Positions 1 through 9,425 of a DNA stretch of 64,000 nt are shown one piece after another (positions within the stretch are counted from its first letter, which is position 1; each line of letters starts with the position of its first letter). The DNA comes from Trametes villosa. Lineage: Eukaryota; Basidiomycota; Agaricomycetes; Polyporales; Polyporaceae. The stretch is from NCBI GenBank assembly GCA_002964805.2, contig PUDQ02000001.1:1-64000 (forward strand), written 5' to 3'. The notes under the pieces are model-generated. The model saw only the letters and a program-made list of their open reading frames with translations, did not search any database and was not told the origin of the DNA. The position numbers and the translations under genes are program-made.

Positions 1-739
1 GATTTCTTCCGCTTCTTAGAGGATCCAGTCGATGCAGCAGGTCGTTTCGACTGCGAACTCATTTTTTTGAGCACGACGTAGTGATGTGAAGCACGAGAGT
101 GCAAGTGGACGCTCGCTGTGCGAGCGGCGCAGAGCGCTAAACTGCAGCCATACTTGCAGCTCGCACAAACCGAGTTCGCGCAGCACGCCGCAAGCTACGC
201 CGCACGCCAGGAGTGTCATACCCGAGAGATAATATATATCATAGTCAATACTGATACCGGCCATTGTTTTCCACTCAGTCTGTCGTAACGCAGCTCACCG
301 AATGCAGCCCAGGGCCAATTCGCACCGCGGCGCGCTGCCAGTACTAGTAGCTGTGCAGCCTGAGTGCTCAGCTAACTGAGGTCGAGGGTAGCGGTGCATG
401 TGCGCCGCTGTGTCTCGACATATCGTCGTGCATCCTACGTAGACGTGTACTAATGCAGCTGTATACTCCTACACTACAACCTTTCCCCGTGACCCTCCCA
501 AACCGGTTGAAGAGCAGTACATCTAGTAGTGGGTACCATCGGTCCAGTGCCGAGCAGTGCTCATTCGAGTTGGGACCGCACACACACACCTCGAGCGCGG
601 CGTCCGGCGTCCGGCGTTCAACTTATCGTTCTTGAAATAATCTCACAATTGTATGTATTCGAGCTGCATCTAGCTTGCATTCGGGAACGGCGTGGCTTTG
701 AAGGGGCACGGTAGTATAGACGAACTATGCTACTATTCA
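1..739. other. Unassigned DNA, no supported gene
   Basis: No open frame here shows recognisable domains, convincing codon structure or splice pattern. Frames on the two strands overlap each other and are short. The minus-strand frame at 16-264 begins with a plausible start but matches no family I recognise. The stretch lies downstream (in the minus-strand sense) of the viroplasmin-like gene fragment and may hold its 3' flank. Confidence 0.4.
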
Positions 740-1037
740 CTACTCAATCAGGAGGCGAACACGTCCCTCGCGCTTCGCATCATAGTACTCCTTTTCTGCC
801 TCATCGCGACGCTCGTACCCTTGGAAGCGGGCTCCCTTCACTTCCACATAGCCCTCCACCGCGAGCCACGACTTCCAGATCCCGACGCGCAGCCCGGCCG
901 TGACCACGTACCACTTGCGGCGGTGGCTGGGATCCCGCGGCTCGATGTGTTCGCCTATAAATATGTCAGTTGCTGCTACCACTCCAAGGTGCATGGAAAG
1001 CGACACTTACCTTTCGGATCCCAGGGAATAACCTTGG
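740..1037 (-). pseudogene. RNase H1 N-terminal/viroplasmin-like domain gene, 5' part lost
   Basis: The minus strand encodes the C-terminal part of a protein with the fold signature of the RNase H1 N-terminal hybrid-binding domain, also called the caulimovirus viroplasmin domain: a KWYVV start, a GIWKSW turn, a VKGARFQGYE strand and an EAEKEYYDA helix, followed shortly by a stop. In the family this small domain binds RNA/DNA hybrids. A likely 56-bp intron (955-1010, GTAAGT to TATAG) separates the domain from an upstream exon piece reading VIPWDPK. That exon is cut at 1037, where the chromovirus LTR begins, and no continuation is visible beyond the other LTR at 9467. The host protein is unknown, and it could be a small domain-only protein common in mushrooms. 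Confidence 0.55.
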
Positions 1038-1670
1038 TGTTACGACCGTGCGGATCGGGGGTCCGAGTCGGGGTCGGACTTCGGGGTCGGACCTCGGGGA
1101 ACGGAGGTCGGGGATCGGAGGTCGGAGTCGGGGGTCAGGTCGGACCTGGACTCGGGGCGAACGCACAAGGTAAGGACTTCGGCGAGGCTATTAGCAACGC
1201 CTCGAGTCTAAGTCGAGTCCTTGACTTCGGACAAGGGTACGAGCGGAGGTCGGAGGTCGGAGGTCGGACGAGCGGACGAGCGGAGGAGATCGGACGAGAG
1301 GAAGGGAGGGCGGAGGAAGTAGATTGAGTGCGGATAAGACGCTTTACAACGAGATATACGAACTGAGGAATAGTCTACATCCAGGCGAGTATTTATAGAA
1401 GTAATCTAATTGTTCTGGCGAAACAATAGGGAGCGACGTAAAAGGAAGGAAGTCCGAAAGAGGGAAGTCCGAATACAATAAGCTATTGTCTTCGTCCTTC
1501 CGAGTCAATACCGTAGATAAGGAGCGGAGTAAGTATCGGACATGAGCGGACATGAGGCATGGTAAGTATGTAGCGGACTAGAGCGGACATACGGCGGACA
1601 TGAGCGGACACGAGCGGACCTGGGCGGACATGAGGTCCGAACCTTCGGAGGTGGCGCACGGGATGTAACA
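1038..1670 (-). repeat. 3' LTR of the chromovirus
   Basis: 633 bp, TGTTAC to GTAACA, matching 8822-9466 with roughly a dozen substitutions and a few small indels. The main length difference comes from fewer CGGAC units in the U3 array (eight here, ten in the other LTR). It carries the same TATA box and start-site sequence (copy of ATATACGAACT at 1354-1364, plus strand). It ends the viroplasmin-like gene fragment at 1037. Confidence 0.92.
1537..1629. promoter_or_regulatory. CGGAC array in U3 of the 3' LTR
   Basis: CGGAC occurs at 1537, 1547, 1574, 1584, 1595, 1605, 1615 and 1625, mostly 10-11 bp apart, so the motifs would fall on one face of the helix. The array lies about 170-265 bp upstream of the TATA box of the plus-strand accessory gene and also upstream of the leftward LTR promoter. 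CGG triplets are the usual half-sites of Zn2Cys6 proteins, and the accessory gene encodes such a domain. Binding is inferred. Confidence 0.6.
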
Positions 1671-1673
1671 GTG

Positions 1674-1680
1674 CCTCCCC
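1674..1680 (-). other. Polypurine tract
   Basis: In the sense direction GGGGAGG followed by CAC lies directly before the 3' LTR. This is the expected place for the plus-strand primer of reverse transcription. The tract is short. Confidence 0.5.
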
Positions 1681-1800
1681 ACTAGGCCCGAACCCATGAG
1701 GGCCTAAGAGCACGTGACCTGTCCGTTAAAGTTTAGCGCGTGAAAAAAGAGAGGACGGAGGTACGCAGGGTCGGAATCGGAGATCGGGGTTCGGGGGTAG

Positions 1801-1806
1801 TATATA
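1801..1806 (+). promoter_or_regulatory. TATA box of the antisense accessory gene
   Basis: TATATAA lies about 90 bp before the ATG at 1894. The spacing fits a start site near 1830 and a short leader. It lies inside the element, between the 3' LTR and the accessory gene, and drives transcription against the retroviral RNA. Confidence 0.5.
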
Positions 1807-1893
1807 ATCTTGAGCGCGGGGTGAGGTGAGACTTCGCCTTTTTCTTCCCTTCCACTCTCAACTCGAAAAAACTCGCACTAGCCAACCCCGACA

Positions 1894-3455
1894 ATGGACG
1901 CCCCGACGCGCAAGCCCGACGAGACGGACTCGGACTACGAGGAGCGCCTGTCGGAGTTCCTCGCGCGGAGCAAGGCGGAGCGGGCCGCCGCGAAGGCGCG
2001 GAAGGCGGCGGAGGAGGAGGCGCGAAAGGCGGCGGAGGCGAAGGCGCAAGCGGAGAAGGAGAAGGCCGAGGCGGAGAGGGAGGCGCAGATTGCGCGGGAT
2101 AGGGCGGTGGCGAGGGAGGTCGCGCTCGAGGTGAGTATGCGGCGGAGTTCGGAGCTCGGGGTTCGGAGCTAACCCCGCAGTAGGGACAGCCGCGCGGAGA
2201 AAAGCGCAAGGCGATCGATGTCGATTCGCTGCTCGGGGATGACGAGCCCGTCCGTCCGGAGTAAGTCGGACCTGGCGGAGTTGGCGGAGGTACTGACGGG
2301 TTTGTTTATAGCGAACCCTGCCATCACTGCGGGAACAACGACGTCGAGTGCGTCTTCAACCGCGGCCCGAAGACGAGTTCGTGCACCGAGTGCCAGCTCC
2401 GCAAGAAGCCGTGCGTCGGGGCTCGGGGCGGCCTGCCGCCGGACCTCGCGAGTCGACTCCGACAGCGCGAGCGGGACAACGCCGAACGCGGCGCGGCGAA
2501 GAAGGCGGACAAGAAGGCGGGGAAGAAGCCCGCCAAGGCGGACGTGGAGTCGGAGGACGAGCCGCCGAAGAAGAGGCGCAAGGCCGACTCGTCGCCGGAG
2601 ACGACGCCCCGCAAGCCCGCGCAAGCGCAACCCCAGGCGGGGCCGAGTCGCGCGAGCGGGGTCGCCGTCGGGGGTGTAGGCGGAGGTGCCGGAGATGGCG
2701 GGGGTGTGGACGGAGGTGCCGGAGGTGGCGGAGGTGGCGGACCAGCGGGGTCGGCTCGCCCAGCGCCCGGGACGGGGGTGCCATTTTTCACAATGGTGCC
2801 CAGCAACCCGACCGCGGCGTTGGCGGCCGCGAACATCTGGTCCGCGGGGCCAGGTCCGCTCAGCGGCGTCGAGTTGATGCACGCTCTCCTCGGAGAGGTG
2901 CAGCTGCTCCGCCATGAGTTGGCGGTGGAGCGGGAGGCGCGGCGCGAGGCCATCGAGGACCGCGAGGAGGTCATCGTGGGGTACTGCACGGCAGTATACC
3001 GCGCGATGATCCGTCGCCGCCGCCGGGCACCCGACTCCGACCCCGAGGACGAGGACTCGGAGTACATCCCGATGGACTCCGACGAGTTCGACTCGGACGA
3101 GGAGGACTGGGAGCGGGTGCTGGAGGAGGTCCGGCTGGAGCGGGTGACGACGAGGTCCGGCGCCCGGCAGACCGCGGGGGCTGGTCCGTCGAGGACGACG
3201 GCGGAGAGCGCGGACAAGCCCGCGGAGCAAGCGGAGCAGGCGGACAAGCCCGCGGAGGAAGCGGACAAGCCCGCAGAGGGGGCGGACAAGCCCGCGGAGG
3301 AGGCGGAGAAGTCCGCTGACGCGGCGGACAAGCCGGCCGACGCAGCGGACAAGCCCGCGGAGAAGTCCGAAGGCGCGGAGAAGGAGGGTGAGGGAGCGGG
3401 CAAGGAGGGTGAGGGCGCGGCGGCGGACAAGGGCAAGGGCAAGGCGGCGGAGTAG
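1894..3455 (+). CDS. Antisense accessory protein with Zn2Cys6 cluster (spliced)
   Basis: Three exons (1894-2130, 2184-2260, 2312-3455) join into a 485-residue protein. The introns are 53 bp (GTGAGT...TAG, with a CTAAC branch-like site) and 51 bp (GTAAGT...TAG). Residues 1-79 are an Ala/Lys/Glu-rich coiled coil. Cysteines at 108, 111, 118, 129, 132 and 139 have the spacing C-X2-C-X6-C-X10-C-X2-C-X6-C, which fits the fungal Zn2Cys6 consensus. The basic residues (RKK) sit in the second loop rather than the first. A KKRRK nuclear signal, a Gly-rich linker, a likely dimerising helical segment, an acidic stretch and ADKPAE-type repeats follow. The start was chosen because its context is good and it opens the coiled coil; translation in any other frame loses the cluster. 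The gene runs antisense to gag-pol and converges with pol. It is probably a DNA-binding regulator of the element (inference); the target is unknown. Confidence 0.75.
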
Positions 3456-3573
3456 GCGTCGGAGGTCGGAGGTGTCGGACAAAACCCACGGACAACTAGC
3501 TTACAAGGTCTCTAATGTAGCCTGTATCGTCCCTAATAGAAAGGGCTTGAGGCGAATTGCGGCGTGAGTGACT

Positions 3574-6500
3574 TCAAGACAGCGAAGCGAGAGGTCCGGG
3601 CTTGGCGGGGTAGGCGGAGTGGAAGTCCGACACGAGTTCTTGAGCATGTCCGAGCTCCGTCGCGAGGATCCAGGAGGTCTCCTCGTCGGTGCCCTCGTAG
3701 CCGGCCCATCGGACTAGATAGAGGAGTTGGCAACTCCGACGGCGGCGGTCCAGCTTGGAGTCGAGGATTTCGGAGATCTCGTACTCCGGTTCTCCGTCGA
3801 TCTCGATCGGAGGTGGCGGAGTAAGGACGCGACCGGGGATAGTGTTCGGAGTTGCGGTTTCCAGCTGGGAGACGTGGAATACCGGGTGAATTGCGCGCAT
3901 AGAGTCGGGAAGACGAAGGGTAAAGGAATGGGTACCCGGTTGCGCAATAATGGGGTACGGTCCGAGGAACTTCTCCGAAAGTTTCTTCGAGGGCCGCGTG
4001 GTCCGAATGTTCTCCGCACGTACGAAGGCCTGATCTCCGACCTTGAAGTCCGGCGCAGGAAGTCGGTGCTTGTCCGCCTGGATCTGGTAGCGGACTTGCG
4101 CGTCGGAGATGTGTTGTCGGAGTGCGGAGTGGAGCTCGTCGAGGTCGACGGCGTACTCGCGGGCGCGTGCGGAGGTGAGGTCCTTCTCCGGGTGGACGGA
4201 GATGGCGGGGTTGTAGCCCTTGTTGGCGAAGAAGGGAGAGATGCCGGTGGTCGCGTTCGGAGCATTGTTGTACGCGAACTCCGCCAACTCCGCCAGCAGG
4301 AGAAGCTTGGACCAGTTGTCCTGCTGGTAGTTGCAGTAGACGCGGAGGTACTGCTCGAGGGTCTGGTTGACCCGCTCGGTTTGTCCGTCGCCTTCGGGGT
4401 GGTAACCGGAGGTGAAGTGAAGGCGCATTTCGAGGACTTTCCCGAGCGAGCGGAAGAAGTGGGAGACGAACTCCGAACCCCGATCGGAGGTGACGTGCGA
4501 GGGAACTCCGTGCTTGGAGAAGACATGGAGGACGAACAAGTCCGCCAGCTCCGACGCGGTGAGCGTGTCGTGCGTTGGGATGAAGATTGCTTGCTTGGAG
4601 AGGCGGTCCACGACGACGAGGATGGCGGAGTAGCCTTCGGAGTTGGGGAGTTGCTCGATGAGGTCCATGGAGATGGAGTTCCACGGGCGTTCGGGGATGG
4701 GGAGTTGCTTCAAGGTCCCGTAAGGAAGGTGTCGGGGTACCTTGGACCGCGCGCAGGTAGTGCAGGACTTCACGTAGTCACGTAGTCGCGGACAAAGAGT
4801 CGGAGTCCGGGCCAGGAGTACGTTCGGAGGACGAGGGCCTGAGTCTTGTTCTGGCCCCAGTGCCCAGCGGTCGGATGATCGTGGCACTGTCGGAGTACGC
4901 GGAGTCGGAGGTCTCCGACGTCCGGTACGTAGATCCGATCGTTGAGGAGTAGAAGCCCGTCGTCGGACTTAGTCCAGCGGGGATGTCCTTCGGAGGAGAG
5001 GCGGAGGCCTGCGGCGAGTTCGGGATCAGAGGACGGGTTTGCGGACTGGGCGGACTTGATGTCCGCGCGGAGCTGAGAGTCGTCCAGGAGGAAGGAGGCG
5101 CGGAGGACCGGCTCGCGGAGGTAGGTCGCGCGGAGTGAGGCGGCGAGCTGCTCCTGCGTGAAGACCGGTCGGAGGTTGTGTGGGTTGACGACGGAGTAGT
5201 CACTGCCTCCCTCTTTTGGGTAGACGTCCCAACGGCGGGTGAGCGCGTCGGGCTTGGCTCCGAGTTTACCGGGGCGGAAGCGGATAACGAGGTTGAACTG
5301 CGAGAGGAACTCCGACCATCGGGCTTGTCGGCGGGTGAGGAGCTTCGTAGTCGCGAAGTACTCGAGGTTCTTGTGGTCCGTCACGACGTCTATCGGAGTT
5401 GCGGACCCCTCGAGGTAGTGTCGCCAGGACTTGAAGCATTCAAAGATAGCCACTAGTTCCTTATCGTGGGTGTCGTAGTTCAGCTCCGCTCCGGTAAGGG
5501 TGCGGGAGTGGAAAGCGACGGGGTGGAGTTCGCCGGAGTTGTCGGTGACGGAGAGGATCCCCGCGATGGCGTAGTCCGACGCGTCGGTTTCCACCGTGAT
5601 CTGGAGGTCCGGTTCCCAGTGGCGGAGGATCGGAGCGGAGGTGAAGGCGGACTTGAGGGCGTTAAAGGAGGTCCGACAGGCGTCGGAGAAGTGCCAGGGA
5701 ACGGACTTGCGGGTCAGGCGGGTGAGGGGTAGGACGATTTCGGAGTAGTTGTGGATGAACCTCCGGTAGAAGTTCGCGAACCCGAGGAAGGATTGGATGT
5801 CGCGGACCTTTCGGGGTTCGGGCCAGTCCAAGATCGCCCGGACCTTCGACTCCGCCATAGTGAGGCCCGCGGGGGAGAGGATGTAGCCGAGATATTCGAC
5901 GGAGGTGGTGTGGAACTCGCACTTGTCCGCGCGCGCGTAAAGGTTGTACTTGCGGAGTCGGCGGAGTACTTCCTTGACGTGCTTTTGGTGGTCGTCGGGG
6001 TTGTCGGAGTAGATGAGGATGTCGTCTAGATAGACGACGACGCAGACGTCGAGCAAGTCCGCGAAGACCTCATTGACGAACCTTTGGAAAGCGGCGGGCG
6101 CGTTGGAAAGTCCGAAAGGCATTACGAGCGAGCCGTAGCGAGTCCGAAAGGCGGTCTTCCACTCGTCGCCCGGAGCTATGCGGACCAGGTTGTACGCGTG
6201 TCGGAGGTCGATCTTGGTGTAGACCGACGCCTTGCGCGGAGTGTCCAGCAGGTCCGACACGAGCGGAAGAGGATAGCGGTCCTTCCGGGTGATCTTATTC
6301 AAGCCCCGGTAGTCCACGCAGAGTTGGAGTGAGCCGTCCTTCTTCTTGACGAAGAGGACCGGAGCTCCGCAAGGGGAGTTCGACGGACGTATGAACCCCG
6401 ACCGGAGGTTCTCGTCGATGTACTCTCGGAGAGTGTCGAGCTCGACCTTGGAGAGCGAATAGATTGGCCCGAGTGGCGGAGTTGCCCCGTCTTCTAAGAC

Positions 6501-7294
6501 GATTTTGAGGTCGTGGGGGCGGTGCTCCGGGAGGGTGTCCGCCTTGACCTTGCTGAAGACGTCCGCGTACTCGTGGTACTCCGCGGGGACGCCCGACAGG
6601 TCCGGAGGGCCGTCGGAGGTGGCGGAGGCGCGGAGGAACGCGGAGTCGGCGTCGGAGAGGTTCAGAGTGTACGACTCCGAGCCGGGGAGTTTGCAGGCCA
6701 GGGCGAACGCCGCCGCGTTTACCAGGGAAACGCGGGGAGCGGAGGTCGGAGAAGTCGGGGACGGAGGTGCCGGAGTCGACGTGAGCGGAGTCGGAGGTAG
6801 CTCCGATGCTCTGGCCGGCGCGGAGTCGGGACGAGCCGTCGGCGTAGTTCGGAACTGGATGCTACGCTTCTTCCAGTCAATCAACGGATTGTAGTCGGAG
6901 AGCCAGCTGTATCCCAGAACGGCGGAGACGGACTTGTCGAGCGGGGTAACATAGAAATCTATATCGAGGACTTCACCGGAAGGGAAATGTACAGGAAGGG
7001 ACACAGTCCTAGAGATGTATTGGTTGGACGTGCCGTCGAAGAGATGCAGTCGGAGCGGAGGAACGGAGCTGGTTCGGAGTTCGTGCTTGTCCGCGAAGTC
7101 GGAGTCCACGAAGCAATGCGACGAACCCGAGTCTATGAGGGCGCGGAACGGAGTCGGAATAGAGTCGGAGAAGAGGGAAATGTGGAGGGACATGGGATCG
7201 GAAAGAGCGGACGCGTTGAGCCTGAGGGTGACCTCCGTACCGGAGGAGTCAACGCGGTCCTCGACGGGTACGGAGTTCGGAGGACCGCGGACTA
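3574..7294 (-). pseudogene. pol: pol polyprotein (PR-RT-RH-INT-chromodomain), frameshifted
   Basis: Enters by a -1 shift from gag just after 7295; that frame is open down to 4770. Domains in order: aspartic protease with LIDSGSSHCF; reverse transcriptase with YLDD (codons 6021-6032); RNase H with TDASD; the HHCC integrase finger; an integrase core with DLIEQL, TSDRGSEF and the QTERVNQ glutamate; and a C-terminal chromodomain (from YEISEILD through YLVRWAGYE to SWI), which in the family reads histone marks and guides integration. An 8-bp tandem duplication at 4771-4786 falls between the two halves of the HHCC finger and shifts the frame, so RT-RH and integrase now lie in different frames. All catalytic residues I can see are otherwise kept, so the damage looks recent. 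The 3' end converges with the accessory gene about 120 bp away. Confidence 0.9.
4771..4786. repeat. 8-bp tandem duplication that breaks pol
   Basis: CACGTAGT occurs twice in a row. Taking one copy away would let the minus-strand frame run from the RNase H/HHCC region (LFVRDYV) into the finger's second half (KSCTTCARSK). With both copies the frame ends within three codons. Confidence 0.85.
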
Positions 7295-7301
7295 GTTTTT
7301 T
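7233..7301 (-). promoter_or_regulatory. Programmed -1 frameshift signal: slippery site plus H-type pseudoknot
   Basis: In sense order, the heptamer A AAA AAC (7301-7295) overlaps the last gag codons, and the gag stop TAG follows immediately. After a 5-nt spacer, CGCGGTCCTC (7289-7280) pairs perfectly over 10 bp with GAGGACCGCG (7262-7253). Inside the loop, CTCCGTACC (7275-7267) pairs perfectly over 9 bp with GGTACGGAG (7241-7233). Loops are 4, 4 and 11 nt. Pol lies in the -1 frame and is open from the heptamer to the protease. This matches the standard design of -1 signals; the sushi-derived mammalian gene PEG10 also uses a -1 shift. Not tested. Confidence 0.85.
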
Positions 7302-8791
7302 GCCTCGGGGACGGCCTCGATCTTGGCCGCCGCGGGCGGAGGAGGCGGAGCAGGCGGAGCAGGCGGAGCAGCTTGCGCCGCTCGGCCTTTAGCCGCGGCG
7401 GAAGACCTCTTCGGACATACGGAGGCGGTGTGCCCTGCGCCGCCGCAGAAGAGGCAGAGATTGTTCGCGAAACGCCGCTGACGTTCCTCCTTGGTCAACT
7501 TGCCGTCCTTGCCCAGCTTGTCCGCGTACGGCTTCGGAGGAGATTTGTTGCCGGAGTTGGACTTCGGGGTGCCGGAGGAGGCGGACCTGGAGGAGGACGC
7601 CCCGGAGGACTGCGCGGCAGGCGCGGAGTAGCCCCCGGACTTGCGCGGCGTCTTGTCGGAGGAGCCCTTGGACTTGTTGTCGGACTTGGAGCTGCCCGAA
7701 TCGCGATTCTGCTCGGTACGCCGCTCCCAGTAGCGGTTGTCGATAGACTGAGCGAGATCGCGAAGTCCGATGAGGGTGTCGGGCTTCCCGACTTCGGAGA
7801 TACGGTCCTTCAGACGGTTGGGAAGTCCGTCGTAGAACCGGTATCGGAGTGGTGCGTTGCCCCAGCGGACCTGAGTCGCGAGGCGGGTGAACTGAGTGAT
7901 GTACTTCGCGATATGCTGGTTCTCGGTCATGCGGAGGTTCATGAGATCGTGCTCCGCAGCTCCGGACGCGTCGTAAGGTCCGAAGTTGACGCGGAGTTCG
8001 TCCTGGAAGGCCTCGTAGTCGGACATGAACAGCGGGGGAGAGTCGGAGTTGCCTTCTAGGAGGTACGGCTCGAACCATTGCAGCGCGGTCCCCTTGAGGT
8101 AGGAGATGGCGTAGGTGACCTTCCGCTCTTCGGAGTTGAAGGTCCGAGGACGCGCTTTGAAGACGAGTTCCAGCTGAGCGAAGAAGAGGCGGAGCTTGTT
8201 GGGGTCCGTTCCGTCGAACTGGTCCGGCTCGCGGACGTTGCTCCGCTCGGAGGGCCTATCGGACCTGTCGGACCTGTCGGTGGTCCGAAGGGTCTGGGAG
8301 AGCATAGCGATGGCCCCGGCGAGCATGGCGTTGGTGTCCTGCGGAGCGGGTTGGAACGGTTGAGGTTGGAAGGGGTTGTTGGGGGAGCGGCCTGGCCCAG
8401 GAGGAGGTCCGCCACCAGGTCCGCCACCCGGCGGGGTAGACGGATCGGACGACGGAGGCGGAGGCGGCGGAGGTGCACCACCGCGGGGAGTGCGGGGTAC
8501 CGCATTCTCAGTCGGAGGTTGCGCCGCCGGCTCGACGCCTTGTGGTTCGGGGGCCAGGGCTTGCTCCATGAACGGCGGAGCTGTCTGGATGACTTGGGCC
8601 GGTCTCGTATTGTCGACGGGGCGGAAAGGGTTGGTCGGAGACCCGTCGGAGAACAGCCCCGGCAACTGAGTTTGGGAGAACTGGGGGTCCAAAACAAAGT
8701 CGCCGTGCAGCGGGGTAGTGGGGTTCCGAATCGGAACGCGGATGCGCCGGTTCGAGAAACCCCGAAAGGTATCGTCCGGGTTGACGTCCAT
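7292..8791 (-). CDS. gag: gag polyprotein with CCHC zinc knuckle
   Basis: 499 residues. The N-terminal part is Pro/Gly-rich. A capsid-like retrotransposon gag core follows (QFDGTDPNKLRLFFAQLELV, then YLKGTALQWFEPYL and LRMTENQHIAKYITQFTRLA). The C-terminal nucleocapsid has a CX2CX4HX4C knuckle at residues 446-459 and an Ala/Pro tail. In the family this protein forms the particle and packages RNA. The start at 8791 is the first ATG after the predicted transcript start at 9148; the frame stays open upstream into the LTR but only with non-ATG starts and low-complexity Arg/Pro residues. The stop at 7292-7294 directly follows the slippery heptamer, so some ribosomes should go on into pol. Confidence 0.9.
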   Translation of the reverse strand: MDVNPDDTFRGFSNRRIRVPIRNPTTPLHGDFVLDPQFSQTQLPGLFSDGSPTNPFRPVDNTRPAQVIQTAPPFMEQALAPEPQGVEPAAQPPTENAVPRTPRGGAPPPPPPPSSDPSTPPGGGPGGGPPPGPGRSPNNPFQPQPFQPAPQDTNAMLAGAIAMLSQTLRTTDRSDRSDRPSERSNVREPDQFDGTDPNKLRLFFAQLELVFKARPRTFNSEERKVTYAISYLKGTALQWFEPYLLEGNSDSPPLFMSDYEAFQDELRVNFGPYDASGAAEHDLMNLRMTENQHIAKYITQFTRLATQVRWGNAPLRYRFYDGLPNRLKDRISEVGKPDTLIGLRDLAQSIDNRYWERRTEQNRDSGSSKSDNKSKGSSDKTPRKSGGYSAPAAQSSGASSSRSASSGTPKSNSGNKSPPKPYADKLGKDGKLTKEERQRRFANNLCLFCGGAGHTASVCPKRSSAAAKGRAAQAAPPAPPAPPPPPAAAKIEAVPEAKN

Positions 8792-8808
8792 GACGAAGAC
8801 TCGAGGTG

Positions 8809-8819
8809 AGTTCGTATAT
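8809..8819 (-). other. Primer binding site of the self-priming type
   Basis: Two bases after the 5' LTR the sense strand reads ATATACGAACT. It is the exact complement of AGTTCGTATAT at the predicted RNA 5' end (9148-9138). No tRNA-type TGG start is present. In Tf1 and sushi elements an 11-nt RNA 5' end folds back on such a site and primes minus-strand synthesis. Confidence 0.75.
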
Positions 8820-9137
8820 ACTGTTACGACCGTGCGGATCGGGGGGCCGAGTCGGGATCGGACTTCGGGGTCGGACCTCGGAGAGCGGAGGTCGGGGATC
8901 GGAGGTCGGAGTCGGGGGTCAGGTCGGACCTGGACTCGGGGCGAACGCACAAGGTAAGGACTTCGGCGAGGCTATTAGCAACGCCTCGAGTCTAAGTCGA
9001 GTCCTTGACTTCGGACAAGGGTACGAGCGGAGGTCGGAGGTCGGAGGTCGGACGAGCGGATGAGCGGAGGAGATCGGACGAGAGGAAGGGAGGGCGGAGG
9101 AAGTAGATTTAGTGCGGATAAGACGCTTTACAACGAG

Positions 9138-9181
9138 ATATACGAACTGAGGAATAGTCTACATCCAGGCGAGTATTTATA
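9138..9181 (-). promoter_or_regulatory. Core promoter of the chromovirus (TATA and initiator)
   Basis: The sense strand has TATAAATA at 9181-9174 and TCAGTTC with its A at 9148, a match to the YYANWYY initiator. The first T of the TATA box is 33 bp upstream of that A, the usual distance. Starting at 9148 would put exactly the 11 nt complementary to the PBS at the RNA 5' end. Confidence 0.7.
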
Positions 9182-9319
9182 GAAGTAATCTAATTGTTCT
9201 GGCGAGACAATAAGGAGCGACGTAAAAGGAAGGAAGTCCGAAAGGGGAAGTCCGAATACAATAAGCTATTGTCTTCGTTCTTCCGAGTCAATACCGTAGA
9301 TAAGGAGCGGAGTAAGTAT

Positions 9320-9425
9320 CGGACATGAGCGGACATGAGCGGACATAGGCGGACATGGTAAGTATGTAGCGGACTAGAGCGGACATACGGCGGACATGAG
9401 CGGACACGAGCGGACCTGAGCGGAC
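9320..9425. promoter_or_regulatory. CGGAC array in U3 of the 5' LTR
   Basis: CGGAC starts at 9320, 9330, 9340, 9350, 9370, 9380, 9391, 9401, 9411 and 9421, a near-perfect 10-bp phase with one unit skipped. The flanking bases are also repeated (ATGAG). It lies about 170-280 bp upstream of the predicted transcript start. It is likely an upstream activating array (inference). Confidence 0.6.

Noticed and set aside
1733..2209. Proline/serine-rich minus-strand frame
   Set aside because: Shadow of the coiled-coil exon and its leader.
2169..3482. Long minus-strand frame of 437 residues and other long frames antisense to the accessory gene
   Set aside because: Arg/Leu- or Ser/Pro-rich shadows of a GC-rich spliced gene; the plus strand has the cysteine cluster, nuclear signal and splice sites.
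3727..4785. Plus-strand frame of 352 residues
   Set aside because: Mirror frame of the integrase gene on the other strand.
8792..8950. N-terminal extension of gag into the LTR
   Set aside because: The frame is open but begins with GTG; the first ATG is at 8791.
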